DNA of 64,000 nt from Muribaculum gordoncarteri (GCF_004803695.1 NZ_CP039393.1:2170001-2234000), one strand, 5' to 3'; shown: positions 45,345 through 54,619, counted from the stretch's first letter. Numbers and translations: made by a program. Notes: generated by a model from the sequence alone, not told the origin.

Positions 45345-46130
45345 ATGATTAGTCCATTAGCTCATGTCGACCCGTCGGCAAAGATTGGCAACAATGTCAC
45401 CATCCATCCATTCGCTTACATCGATGCAAATGTCGAGATAGGCGACGATTGCGAGATAATGCCCTACGCAAGCATAATGAACGGCACGCGCATGGGAAAG
45501 CACAACAAAGTCTACCAAGGCGCAATAATCGGTGCCGACCCGCAGGATTTCCGATGGAAAGGTGAGAAGACCTACTGCACCATCGGCGACAACAACGTGA
45601 TAAGAGAGCATGTGATCATAAACCGAGGCATACGCTCTACAGGATCCACCGTAATAGGCGACGACTGCTTCATTATGGCCGACGCACACATAGGCCACGA
45701 CAGCCTCATAAAGGGACGCTCGGTGATAGGCAACGGCGTTACGCTCGCAGGCGACTGCACGGTAGGCCAGTGCACCATCCTCTCGTCCAACGCCATCATG
45801 CACGAGCGCAGCGAAGTTGGCGACTGGGTGCTCATCAAGGGTGGCTGCCGCATCGTTGGCAACGTGCCCCCTTATGTCATCATAGCCCACAACCCTGCGG
45901 TATATTACGGAATCAACGCCGTAATAATGCGCAAGCACGGATTCACCGACGACCAGATCGACGATGTTGCCAAGAGCTACCGTCACATCTACCAGTCGGG
46001 AACCTCGGTGTTCAACGCCGTTAAGCGCGTCGAAGCCGATGTGGCTCCGAGCGACATACGCTCCAACATCATCGACTTCATCCGCAACCACGACCTCAAA
46101 ATCGTTGCAATACCGCTCGATTACGAATAA
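45345..46130 (+). CDS. lpxA: LpxA-like UDP-N-acetylglucosamine acyltransferase
   Basis: The left-handed beta-helix protein of 261 residues transfers a 3-hydroxyacyl chain to UDP-GlcNAc in lipid A synthesis. Hexapeptide repeats run over about 1-190. His118 in DAHIGHDS lines up with E. coli LpxA His125, the general base. Compared with E. coli, the following coils differ: LAGH reads LAGD, and the GGMTAVHQF segment reads SSNAIMHER. The C-terminal NVPPYVIIAHNPAVYYGIN is family-typical. It is not beside lpxC or fabZ here; instead it follows the efflux genes and may share their transcript. A paralogue elsewhere cannot be excluded. Confidence 0.85.
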   Translation: MISPLAHVDPSAKIGNNVTIHPFAYIDANVEIGDDCEIMPYASIMNGTRMGKHNKVYQGAIIGADPQDFRWKGEKTYCTIGDNNVIREHVIINRGIRSTGSTVIGDDCFIMADAHIGHDSLIKGRSVIGNGVTLAGDCTVGQCTILSSNAIMHERSEVGDWVLIKGGCRIVGNVPPYVIIAHNPAVYYGINAVIMRKHGFTDDQIDDVAKSYRHIYQSGTSVFNAVKRVEADVAPSDIRSNIIDFIRNHDLKIVAIPLDYE

Positions 46131-46156
46131 TTCACGATTTTATAACATTTTTTTAG

Positions 46157-46197
46157 CAGCCTGCCGAAATCACATTCGGCAGGCTGTTTGTTTAATT
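46157..46197 (+). terminator. Terminator after lpxA
   Basis: CAGCCTGCCGAA at 46157-46168 pairs with TTCGGCAGGCTG at 46175-46186, followed by TTTGTTTAATTT. Confidence 0.9.
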
Positions 46198-46218
46198 TCT
46201 ACAGAAATCGTATCTTTG
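46187..46218 (+). promoter_or_regulatory. Promoter of the lipid kinase gene
   Basis: TTTG at 46187-46190 and TATCTTTG at 46211-46218, spacing 20 bases. The -33 element lies in the T-tract of the preceding terminator. Confidence 0.6.
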
Positions 46219-46243
46219 CACATATTGATTACACATAAACACA

Positions 46244-47221
46244 ATGAACACTTCGCGCCAACTGCTGCTTATAATAAACCCCGTTTCAGGTATTGGAAGC
46301 AAAGACACTATTGAGCCTCTCGTGCGCAGTCGACTTGAGCCTCTCGGATTTGAAATCTCCACAGCCTATACCTGTGCCCACGGCGATGCCACTCGCCTTG
46401 CCGGGAACGCCGTTGACGCAGGCTTCTACGGAGTAATCGCCGCCGGTGGCGACGGAACGGTCAACGAAACGGCAGCGGCATTGTGTCACAGCAACACGGC
46501 ACTGGGCATCATCCCCTGCGGGTCGGGCAACGGTCTTGCACGACACCTCGGAATACCCCTCGACCCGTTGAGCGCGGTCAAGATCATAGCCGAAAATCAC
46601 ATCGTGAAGAGCGACTACGGCGCAGTTAATGACATGCCTTTCTTCTGCACTTTCGGCGTGGGATTCGATGCCGCCGTAAGCAGCAATTTCGCCCGACAGC
46701 ATCGTCGAGGAAAACTCGCCTACATAAAAAGCGCAATCTCGGAATACATCAAATTCCATCCTCAGGTATATACAATAAGTGCCAACGGGCACATTCTTAC
46801 CGAAAAAGCATTCCTGATAGCGTGCTGCAACGCATCGCAGTATGGCAACAACGCATATATAGCTCCCACTGCGAGCATAACCGACGGACTGCTCGACATC
46901 ACGATCATCCACGCAGGCACGCCGTTTGACACCGCCCTCGTGGGTATGGATCTATTCACCGGATACATTAACTCAAATACCATGATACACACTTTCAGAG
47001 CACCGTCGGCAGTAATATACCGACAAAGCGAAGGACCCGCGCATCTCGACGGAGAACCGGTGACCATCGACGACACCATGGCAATAAAATGCCATGCCAA
47101 CGCACTGCCTATATTCACCCCCTCGCGTGAAATTGAATTCCGACCCATCATAACACCGATTGAAAACGCACTCAAGGACTTGGCCAGCTCATTTAACCGT
47201 CTAATAGCCCGAAAAGTGTGA
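46244..47221 (+). CDS. Diacylglycerol-kinase-family lipid kinase
   Basis: The 325-residue protein has the DAGK/YegS layout. NPVSGIGSKDTIEPLV and AAGGDGTVNE (the GGDGT nucleotide motif, about residues 68-75) are at the start, GIIPCGSGNGLARHLGIP next, and the C-terminal beta-sandwich includes HLDGEPV. It phosphorylates a lipid such as diacylglycerol, or a sphingoid base in sphingolipid-making Bacteroidales; the substrate cannot be told from sequence. Cytoplasmic, membrane-associated. Single gene between lpxA and the glycogen operon. Confidence 0.92.
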   Translation: MNTSRQLLLIINPVSGIGSKDTIEPLVRSRLEPLGFEISTAYTCAHGDATRLAGNAVDAGFYGVIAAGGDGTVNETAAALCHSNTALGIIPCGSGNGLARHLGIPLDPLSAVKIIAENHIVKSDYGAVNDMPFFCTFGVGFDAAVSSNFARQHRRGKLAYIKSAISEYIKFHPQVYTISANGHILTEKAFLIACCNASQYGNNAYIAPTASITDGLLDITIIHAGTPFDTALVGMDLFTGYINSNTMIHTFRAPSAVIYRQSEGPAHLDGEPVTIDDTMAIKCHANALPIFTPSREIEFRPIITPIENALKDLASSFNRLIARKV

Positions 47222-47368
47222 CATTCCAACCAATATCAAACCAATAAAACCTACTTTTTCATCTAATACCGGTACTTTTTTTTAAATAATTTTGCTTAAT
47301 CCCGAAAAATTCAGTAACATTGTGCATCGATACCTTAAAACCGAATTATATCCTAACAATTTTATATA

Positions 47369-49312
47369 ATGAGTTATCTTAAATTTGATAAAAACCTCAT
47401 GATTAACCTCGAGCAATCTCTTCCAAAGGAGATGCTGCGCACTAATCAAGCCGGAGCTTATCATTGCTCATCTATCGTAGGATGCAACACCCGCAAGCAA
47501 CACGGCCTGCTGGTAATTCCTATAAAAGAGATGGACAATAAATCATTCGTCATGCTGTCATCGCTTGACGAAACGGTAATTCAGCATGGTGCCCCGTTTA
47601 ATCTTGGGTTACACCGGTATTCCGGTGGAGTATACAGTCCCAAAGGACACAAGTACATTCGTGAATATGACTGCGAAAGCGTTCCGCGCACTACCTATCG
47701 TGTAGGAGGAGTTATCCTTACCAAGGAGATGATATTCATCTCTCAGGAAAACCGAATACTGATCCGTTACACGCTCGTCGACGCACATTCGGCCACCACA
47801 CTGCAGTTCCGTCCGTTCCTCGCTTTCCGCGAGTCCAACGAGCTCGTAGTCCAGAACGGTAATCTCAACCAGAATTACAACGAAGTCAACAACGGCGTGT
47901 CGTTCTGCCTCTACGACGGGTTCCCCACACTATACATGCAGTTCAACCATAAGCCCACTTGGGTATCACAGCCCAACTGGTACAACGGCATCGAATATGT
48001 CAAGGACCTTGAGCGCGGAGTTCCCTATACCGAGGACCTTTGGGTGCCCGGATATTTTGAAATCCCCATCAATAAGGGTGAATCAATCATATTCTCGGCC
48101 GGAACTACCGAAGCATCGCCTCGCTCGCTCAACAAGATGTATGAAGTCGAGCTCGCAAGCCGCACATGCCGCACCAGCTTCTACAACTGCCTGAAGAACG
48201 CAGCCAAGCAGTTCTACATCAAGGACGAAGACGGCGAGTTCATCAAGTCGGGCTATCCCTGGGGACCCATCCGCGCACGCGACACATTCATCGCCCTGCC
48301 CGGAACCACTCTGGCCATCAATCATGAAAATGACTTCCATGACATCATGGCAACAGCCTCAAAGGCGCTGAACAACTTCATCGACAACGAAACACTCGAC
48401 TCGCGCATACACGGAATCGACCTCCCCGATGTGCCGCTGTGGGCCATCTGGAGCATCCAGCAGTATGCCAAGAACGCAGGCGTTGACAAGGCTCGTGAAA
48501 AGTACCTGCCGCTGGCAGCCCGAATCCTCGACTGGATAATCGCCGGCGGACATCCCAACCTTGAAGTGCAGACGAGCGGACTCGTAGCCACCGCCGGTAC
48601 ATCGGTTCCCGTGTCATGGATGAACGCCACCTCCAACGGATGGCCTCTCATACCCCGCTCGGGACTCCTCGTTGAGTTCAATGCTCTGTGGTACAACGCG
48701 CTAATGTTCACCTACAACATTTCGGAAGGCATCAAGGCTTACGAAGAGCGCCGCGAGCATTGGGGAACTATAGCCGAGCAGGCCAAGACGGCATTCGTTG
48801 ACACATTCCTCAACGACCACGGCTACCTCTACGACTACGTAAACGGACACTATGCCGACCTGTCGGTGCGTCCCAACATGGCAATCGCAATCGGACTTGA
48901 CTACTCGCCGCTCGATCGCCGTCAGCGCAAGGGCGTGCTCGATGTAGTGACCCGTGAGCTGCTGACCCCCAAGGGACTACGCACATTGTCGCCCAAGAGC
49001 TACGGTTACCAGCCGTTCTACCTCGGCTCGCCCGAAGAGCGCGAACGCGCCTACCACAACGGCCCGGCACGCCCATGGCTGATGGGCTCCTACGCCGACG
49101 CCTACATCAAAGTGTTCGGCATGAGCGGTGTAAGCTATATCGACCGAATGCTCATCGGCTTCGAGGAAGAGATAAGCAACGGCTGCATAGGCACCATTTC
49201 ACAGCTCTACGACGGCAACCCGCCCTTTACCGGACGAGGAGCAATTTCACAAGCGACCAATGTCGCCGAAGTTCTCCGCACACTCCGCAACCTTAAAAAG
49301 TTAAACATGTAA
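47369..49312 (+). CDS. Glycogen debranching enzyme (amylo-alpha-1,6-glucosidase family)
   Basis: The 647-residue protein consists of an N-terminal GDE_N beta-sandwich domain (about 10-240: SSIVGCNTRKQHGLLVIPIK) and a C-terminal GH133-type (alpha/alpha)6 domain (about 290-645: KSGYPWGPIRARDTFIALPG, LDSRIHGIDLPDVPLWAIWS, GPARPWLMGSYADAY). It removes alpha-1,6 branches. It is the first gene of three: the GT4 synthase-like gene (10-base gap) and GH57 (48-base gap). A TAATTTTG element at 47287-47294 is the promoter candidate. Confidence 0.93.
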   Translation: MSYLKFDKNLMINLEQSLPKEMLRTNQAGAYHCSSIVGCNTRKQHGLLVIPIKEMDNKSFVMLSSLDETVIQHGAPFNLGLHRYSGGVYSPKGHKYIREYDCESVPRTTYRVGGVILTKEMIFISQENRILIRYTLVDAHSATTLQFRPFLAFRESNELVVQNGNLNQNYNEVNNGVSFCLYDGFPTLYMQFNHKPTWVSQPNWYNGIEYVKDLERGVPYTEDLWVPGYFEIPINKGESIIFSAGTTEASPRSLNKMYEVELASRTCRTSFYNCLKNAAKQFYIKDEDGEFIKSGYPWGPIRARDTFIALPGTTLAINHENDFHDIMATASKALNNFIDNETLDSRIHGIDLPDVPLWAIWSIQQYAKNAGVDKAREKYLPLAARILDWIIAGGHPNLEVQTSGLVATAGTSVPVSWMNATSNGWPLIPRSGLLVEFNALWYNALMFTYNISEGIKAYEERREHWGTIAEQAKTAFVDTFLNDHGYLYDYVNGHYADLSVRPNMAIAIGLDYSPLDRRQRKGVLDVVTRELLTPKGLRTLSPKSYGYQPFYLGSPEERERAYHNGPARPWLMGSYADAYIKVFGMSGVSYIDRMLIGFEEEISNGCIGTISQLYDGNPPFTGRGAISQATNVAEVLRTLRNLKKLNM

Positions 49313-49322
49313 TCATCCTTCC

Positions 49323-50585
49323 ATGAAAGCATTAATGTTTGGATGGGAATTCCCACCTCATATCCTCGGCGGTCTTGGCACTGCCAGCTACGGTCTCACC
49401 AAGGGAATGTGGGAGTGTGGCAATATGGACATCACATTTGTAATTCCCAAACCGTTTGGCGACGAGGACAAGAGCTTCGCTAAAATAATAGGCGCGTCAC
49501 AGACTCCCATAGCTTGGCGCGATGTAAGCCGCGAATATGTCGAGAGCCGCATCGGTAACGTTATGAACCCCGATGAGTACTTCCGTCTTCGCGACCACAT
49601 TTACGCCGATTTCAACTATATGCGCACCAACGATTTGGGCTGCATTGAGTTCTCAGGCCGTTATCCCGACAACCTGCTGGAGGAAATCAACAACTACTCC
49701 ATCTGCGCAGGCGTAATCGCCCGCACCGAGGAGTTTGATGTAATCCACTCCCACGACTGGCTCACCTACCCTGCCGGCATACACGCAAAGCAGGTAACCG
49801 GAAAGCCTCTCGTGATTCACGTGCATGCAACCGACTTCGACCGCTCGCGCGGCAATGTAAACCCCACGGTCTACAACATCGAACGCGACGGAATGCTTCA
49901 TGCCGACCACATCATCACAGTGAGCAACCTCACCCGCAACACAGTCATCGACAAATATGGCATCGACCCCGCAAAGGTGACCACCGTACACAATGCCGTG
50001 ACTCCCCTTAGCGAAGAGCTGCTCAATGTAAATCCGCCCCGCTCCAAGGAAAAAGTAGTTACATTCCTCGGCCGTATAACCATGCAGAAAGGCCCCGAGT
50101 ACTTCGTGGAAGCTGCCGCCCGCGTGTTGAAGAACAATCACAACGTGCGATTTGTGATGGCCGGAAGCGGCGACATGATGGACAAAATGATAACCCTCGC
50201 GGCTGAACGCGGAATTGCCGACCGGTTCCACTTCCCCGGATTCCAGAAAGGCAAGCAGGTTTACGAAATGCTGAAGGCAAGCGATGTGTACGTGATGCCC
50301 TCCGTATCTGAGCCCTTCGGTATATCGCCTCTCGAAGCCATGCAGATGGGTGTTCCGTCAATCATCTCAAAGCAGTCGGGTTGCGCCGAAATCCTCACCA
50401 ATGTCATCAAGACCGACTACTGGGACATCGACGCCATGGCCAATGCCATATATTCGATTGTCACCTATCCCGCAATGCACGCGCAGCTGCAGGAGGACGG
50501 CTTGAACGAAGTGAACCAGATAACCTGGGACAAAGCCGGAGCAAAGGTGATCGACATATACAACCGTGTGCTTCACCGCAATTAA
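49323..50585 (+). CDS. GT4-family glycosyltransferase, glycogen synthase-like
   Basis: The 420-residue protein starts MKALMFGWEFPPHILGGLGT, the opening of GT4/GT5-type synthases (GGLGTAS sugar-nucleotide loop). It has the typical C-terminal half: TFLGRITMQKGPEYFVEAA, FVMAGSGDM, and the E-x7-E motif in VMPSVSEPFGISPLEAMQMG. By context with debranching and alpha-glucan enzymes it probably extends or builds glycogen from a nucleotide glucose; the donor (UDP- or ADP-glucose) is not determinable. It is smaller than GlgA (about 475). Confidence 0.9.
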   Translation: MKALMFGWEFPPHILGGLGTASYGLTKGMWECGNMDITFVIPKPFGDEDKSFAKIIGASQTPIAWRDVSREYVESRIGNVMNPDEYFRLRDHIYADFNYMRTNDLGCIEFSGRYPDNLLEEINNYSICAGVIARTEEFDVIHSHDWLTYPAGIHAKQVTGKPLVIHVHATDFDRSRGNVNPTVYNIERDGMLHADHIITVSNLTRNTVIDKYGIDPAKVTTVHNAVTPLSEELLNVNPPRSKEKVVTFLGRITMQKGPEYFVEAAARVLKNNHNVRFVMAGSGDMMDKMITLAAERGIADRFHFPGFQKGKQVYEMLKASDVYVMPSVSEPFGISPLEAMQMGVPSIISKQSGCAEILTNVIKTDYWDIDAMANAIYSIVTYPAMHAQLQEDGLNEVNQITWDKAGAKVIDIYNRVLHRN

Positions 50586-50633
50586 CCATAACGCCAATAA
50601 ACACAACAAAAACTTATAATAAACCACAAGCTC

Positions 50634-52085
50634 ATGAAAGCTATTTGTTTTTATTTCCAGATTCATCAGCCGTTCAGGCTCAAAAGATATCGTTTCTTCG
50701 ACATAGGCAACGACCACTACTACTATGATGACTTCGCCAACGACGACATCATCACCCGCATAGCTCATCGCAGCTACATCCCCGCAGCCGAGGCCCTGCT
50801 TAGAATGATCGAGCAGACAGGAGGAAAATTCCGCTGCGCACTATCCATCACCGGAACTGCCCTTGAGCAGTGCGAGCAGTACGTGCCCGAATTCATCGAC
50901 CTGCTCAAGAAGCTTGCCGATACCGGAAAGGTTGAATTCCTTGCCGAAACCTACGCTCACTCTCTGTCATCGCTAATCGATCCCGAAGAGTTTACAATGC
51001 AGGTACGCGCTCACGACGACAAGATCTACGAGCTGTTTGGCCAGCGCCCCAAGGTGCTTCGCAACACCGAGTTGATCTACTGCGACGAAATGGCACCCAT
51101 GATCTACGAAATGGGCTACAAGGGCTGCATAACCGAAGGCGCAAAGCACATCCTCGGATGGAAGTCGCCCAACTATGTCTACTCGGCCGCCTCATGCCCC
51201 AAGCTGAAGCTGCTTCTGAAGAACGACAAGCTCAGCGACGACATCTCGTTCCGTTTCAGCAACCCCGAGTGGGACGCTTACCCCCTGACCGCCGACAAGT
51301 ATATCGACTGGATTGCATCGACTCCCGCCGAGGAGCAGGTAATCAACCTGTTCATGAGCCTCGAAACATTTGGCGAGCTTCAGCCGAGAGAAAGCGGCAT
51401 CTTCCAGTTCCTTGAAGCACTTCCCCGCTTCGCCGCCGAACGCGGAATCGACTTCTGGACTCCCTCGGAAGTTGTGTCAAAGTGCAAGGCTATCGATTCG
51501 CTCAGCGTACTCTACCCCATTTCATGGGCCGACGAAGCTCGCGACACTTCGGCTTGGCTTGGCAACAAGCTCCAGAACGAAGCCTTCAACAAGCTCTATT
51601 CGGTAGCTGAACGCGTACGACTCTGCTCCGACCGCCGACTCAAGCAGGACTGGCAGTATCTCCAGGGAAGCGACCACTTCTTCTATATGTCGACCAAGCA
51701 CATGAACGATGGAGCCGTACATGCAATGTTCAGCCCCTATGAAACTCCGTTCCAGGCGTTCACCAACTACATGAACGTGCTTGCCGACTTCATCGTGCGC
51801 GTCGAAGAGCAATATCCCCTCTCGATCGAGAACGAAGAGCTCAACTCGCTGCTCACAACAATCCGCAACCAGGCTACCGAAATCGAGGTGCTGAACAAGG
51901 AAGTGGCATCAATGCGCAACAACCTCGAGCACTACGACGAGGAGCACGCCAAGCGTGAAGCTCTCGCAGCCGAGGAAGAGAAGAAAAAAACTGCCAAGAA
52001 AAAAGCCGCTCCCAAAAAGGAGGCCGACAAAAAGGAAACTCCTAAAAAGGCAGCTACCAAGAAAACGGCTAAAAAAGAGGAATAA
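50634..52085 (+). CDS. GH57-family alpha-amylase/glucanotransferase-like enzyme with Lys-rich tail
   Basis: The 483-residue protein begins AICFYFQIHQPFRLKRYRFF, with the HQP motif (region 1 of GH57). Further regions are GTALEQCEQY, AETYAHSLSSL, PKVLRNTELIYCDEMAP and FMSLETFGELQPRESGIFQF. GH57 enzymes cleave or transfer alpha-glucans or build branches. Residues 1-405 are the catalytic part. A coiled coil near 405-440 is followed by a Lys/Ala/Glu tail of about 45 residues (AAPKKEADKKETPKKAATKK), which looks disordered and histone-like. It is the last gene of the glycogen operon, before a strong terminator. Confidence 0.9.
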   Translation: MKAICFYFQIHQPFRLKRYRFFDIGNDHYYYDDFANDDIITRIAHRSYIPAAEALLRMIEQTGGKFRCALSITGTALEQCEQYVPEFIDLLKKLADTGKVEFLAETYAHSLSSLIDPEEFTMQVRAHDDKIYELFGQRPKVLRNTELIYCDEMAPMIYEMGYKGCITEGAKHILGWKSPNYVYSAASCPKLKLLLKNDKLSDDISFRFSNPEWDAYPLTADKYIDWIASTPAEEQVINLFMSLETFGELQPRESGIFQFLEALPRFAAERGIDFWTPSEVVSKCKAIDSLSVLYPISWADEARDTSAWLGNKLQNEAFNKLYSVAERVRLCSDRRLKQDWQYLQGSDHFFYMSTKHMNDGAVHAMFSPYETPFQAFTNYMNVLADFIVRVEEQYPLSIENEELNSLLTTIRNQATEIEVLNKEVASMRNNLEHYDEEHAKREALAAEEEKKKTAKKKAAPKKEADKKETPKKAATKKTAKKEE

Positions 52086-52103
52086 ATACTAACGCAATAG
52101 CCT

Positions 52104-52139
52104 CCGGGCTCGGAACCAAAATTCCGGGCTCGGTTTTTT
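52104..52139 (+). terminator. Terminator of the glycogen operon
   Basis: CCGGGCTCGGAA at 52104-52115 pairs with TTCCGGGCTCGG at 52122-52133 through two G-T pairs, with a 6-base loop and six T at 52134-52139. Confidence 0.9.
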
Positions 52140-52227
52140 AACAGCGCCTCTACTCAACTCATCACGCATGATGAATGTTAATATTAAGATATAGCGTAAC
52201 GATTAACCAATTTATTCAATTATAACA

Positions 52228-52746
52228 ATGCTTAGCAACAAAGTACAAAGCGCTCTCAACGCGCAAATCAATGCCGAGTTCTGGTCGGCCTATCTCTACC
52301 TCTCAATGGCTTGCCACTTCGATGCCGAAGGAAAGCCCGGAATCGCCAACTGGTTCCGCATCCAGTTTCAGGAAGAGCAGGCTCACGCACAGATATTCAT
52401 GAACTATGTCAACGCCCGTGCAGGTCGCGTTGAATTGAAGCCCATCGACGCAGTGCCCACCCAGTGGGAATCACCCATCGCAGCTTTTGAGAACACTCTC
52501 GAGCACGAGCGCAAGGTGACTTCACTTATCAACGACCTATATGCACTCGCCGAAGCAGAGCATGACTACGCTACACGCGACCAGCTCAACTGGTTTGTTA
52601 AGGAGCAGGTTGAGGAAGAGGACACCGCCCGTCAGCTCATCGACAAGTTCAAATTAATCGGCAACGACGGCATGGGACAGTACATGCTCGACCAGGAGCT
52701 CGCCTCAAGAGTTTACAACGTTCCCTCTCCCCTCGCACAGGCTTGA
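52228..52746 (+). CDS. ftnA: Ferritin (non-haem, FtnA-type)
   Basis: A 172-residue four-helix protein that oxidises Fe(II) and stores iron in a 24-mer cage. Ferroxidase ligands are in place: Glu17 in NAEFWSAYLYLS, Glu50 and His53 in QEEQAHAQIF, and the later EHERKV and VKEQVEEEDTA glutamates. Length matches bacterial FtnA. The Met of bacterioferritin that binds haem is not evident. It has a terminator downstream and no recognisable TAnnTTTG promoter. Confidence 0.96.
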   Translation: MLSNKVQSALNAQINAEFWSAYLYLSMACHFDAEGKPGIANWFRIQFQEEQAHAQIFMNYVNARAGRVELKPIDAVPTQWESPIAAFENTLEHERKVTSLINDLYALAEAEHDYATRDQLNWFVKEQVEEEDTARQLIDKFKLIGNDGMGQYMLDQELASRVYNVPSPLAQA

Positions 52747-52766
52747 TACAAAGTAAATATTACAAC

Positions 52767-52806
52767 AAAGGCTGCCCGCCAATCGCGGACAGCCTTTGAT
52801 TTTTTC
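52767..52806 (+). terminator. Terminator after ferritin
   Basis: AAAGGCTG at 52767-52774 pairs with CAGCCTTT at 52790-52797, followed by GATTTTTTC. Confidence 0.85.
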
Positions 52807-52831
52807 AAGATTTCAATAAGGCGCTGACACC

Positions 52832-54457
52832 TTAATCTTCATTCTTATTCCTTTCCTTGGCTTTAGTCTTTGACTTTGTCGAAGAGGAATCCATGTCCTT
52901 TTCCTCGGCAAGGTCTATCTCATTTTTCTTTGAGTCTATGACTCTGTACTGCAAATAGGCCAACGATTGATCGGGCAATATCTTGAAGCGGCTGCCAAAC
53001 TCCATCTTCCACTTTCGATAGAGCGACAATAAGCCCTTTTTAAGATATGCATCAACGTAGGGATGCACATACATCGTAAATCCGCTTTCATGCAGATTAT
53101 TAATCAGGTAGTCAAGCTTCTCCTTCAATACATCGGTAAACAGCAACGACGGCTGCACCTCGCCTTTTCCGTAACACGACGGGCATTTCTCTGAGGTGAC
53201 GATGTCGAGAGCCGGCCGCACGCGCTGGCGGGTTATCTGCATCAACCCGAATTTACTCAACGGCAGGATATTGTGCCGGGCGCGGTCATTGGCCATAACC
53301 TCCCTCATGTGTTCGTAAAGAGCCTGTCGATGTTCCGACTTGTTCATGTCGATAAAGTCTATCACGATAATGCCGCCCATGTCACGCAGCCTCAACTGGC
53401 GCGCTATCTCGTCGGCCGCCCTCAGATTGACCTCAAGGGCATTGCTCTCCTGGTCATTGGAGGCCTTCGAGCGGTTACCTGAATTTACATCGATTACGTG
53501 AAGCGCTTCAGTGTGCTCTATAATGATATATGCGCCCGATTTGAACGACACCGTCTTACCAAACGACGACTTTATCTGCTTGGTGATGTTGAAGTGGTCG
53601 AATATCGGTTCATCCTTGGCATAGAGCTTTACGATGTCGGCACGATCGGGAGCTATGAGGTCGACATATTTCTTTATCTGACCGTAAGTTTCCGCATCGT
53701 TGACATAAATGCTTTCAAACGATGGACTGAACACATCACGCAACATGCTCACAATACGACTTTCCTCCTCAAATATTAGCGACGGAACGGTCGACGACTG
53801 GGCCTTGGCCACTGTATCTTCCCAACATTTCAACAATGTCTTCAATTCATGATTCAGTTCGGCCACTCTTTTTCCCTCGGCTGAGGTGCGCACTATCACG
53901 CCGAAATTCTTGGGGCGGATGCTCTCTACGAGCTGGCGCAGACGAAGTTTCTCTTCGGTCGTCTTAATCTTTTGCGATACCGATATCTTATCGCCGAAGG
54001 GGATGAGTACAAGGAAGCGTCCGGTAAACGTTATCTCGGTAGTCAGTCGCGGACCTTTGGAGGATATGGGCTCTTTTGCTATCTGAACCATCAACTGCAT
54101 GTCCTTTTCAAGGACATCGGTCACCGAACCGTGCTTGTCGATGTCAGGGAGGAGCTTCATTTTTGACACTTGTGGCAAGTGTTTCTTGTCGTCAAGCGCT
54201 TGCTTGACAAACTGGTAGTAGGATGAGAACTGGGAGCCTAAGTCTAAGTAATGAAGAAACGCGTCTTTTTCGTAGCCTACATCAACGAATGCGGCATTCA
54301 ATCCCGGCATGAGCTTCTTGACTCGTGCCAGATAAATGTCGCCCACTGCGTAGGAAATGTTTCTCGACTCTTTCTGGAGCGATACGAGCCGGGAATCCTC
54401 AGTCAAGGCGATTGACACCTCGGTGGATTGTACATCTACTATGAGTTCACTTCTCAT
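52832..54457 (-). CDS. rng: Ribonuclease E/G family endoribonuclease
   Basis: The 541-residue RNase G-type enzyme cuts single-stranded AU-rich RNA and takes part in rRNA maturation. It has an N-terminal S1 domain (about 39-125: GDIYLARVKKLMPGLNAAFV, DAFLHYLDLGSQ), and then the catalytic domain with GGIIVIDFIDM (metal-binding Asp pair) and the VTSEKCPSCYGKGEV zinc-link cysteines. It lacks the long RNase E degradosome tail; the C-terminal 35 residues are a charged tail. It lies downstream of HU and a 29-residue basic protein, with a long leader hairpin. Confidence 0.95.
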   Translation of the reverse strand: MRSELIVDVQSTEVSIALTEDSRLVSLQKESRNISYAVGDIYLARVKKLMPGLNAAFVDVGYEKDAFLHYLDLGSQFSSYYQFVKQALDDKKHLPQVSKMKLLPDIDKHGSVTDVLEKDMQLMVQIAKEPISSKGPRLTTEITFTGRFLVLIPFGDKISVSQKIKTTEEKLRLRQLVESIRPKNFGVIVRTSAEGKRVAELNHELKTLLKCWEDTVAKAQSSTVPSLIFEEESRIVSMLRDVFSPSFESIYVNDAETYGQIKKYVDLIAPDRADIVKLYAKDEPIFDHFNITKQIKSSFGKTVSFKSGAYIIIEHTEALHVIDVNSGNRSKASNDQESNALEVNLRAADEIARQLRLRDMGGIIVIDFIDMNKSEHRQALYEHMREVMANDRARHNILPLSKFGLMQITRQRVRPALDIVTSEKCPSCYGKGEVQPSLLFTDVLKEKLDYLINNLHESGFTMYVHPYVDAYLKKGLLSLYRKWKMEFGSRFKILPDQSLAYLQYRVIDSKKNEIDLAEEKDMDSSSTKSKTKAKERNKNED

Positions 54458-54512
54458 TTCTTAACTGCCACCCTCTAATGAGTGCCGAGCCACGGTGGCG
54501 ATGACTCTTTAT

Positions 54513-54586
54513 TATATACGCTGAGAACAAACGTGACTGGGTCAATTACGTTGGGCGACTTGATCAAGTTTGTTCTCGAGTATATA
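54513..54586. repeat. Long inverted repeat/hairpin in the rng leader
   Basis: TATATAC-GCT-GAGAACAAAC at 54513-54532 pairs with GTTTGTTCTC-GAG-TATATA at 54568-54586, around a 35-base internal loop that can add TCAA/TTGA pairing. On the minus strand it sits in the RNA between the 29-residue gene and rng, preceded by an A-run. On the plus strand it would look like a terminator (CGTTTTTTT) but has no gene to end. An autoregulatory or processing hairpin in the rng leader is the likeliest reading. Confidence 0.55.
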
Positions 54587-54619
54587 CGTTTTTTTAATTG
54601 TCAATCGAAGAATATTGAA

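Noticed and set aside
52101-52133. Direct repeat GGGCTCGG in the spacer after the GH57 gene
   Set aside because: The two copies form the two arms of the terminator stem through G-T pairs and need no other explanation.
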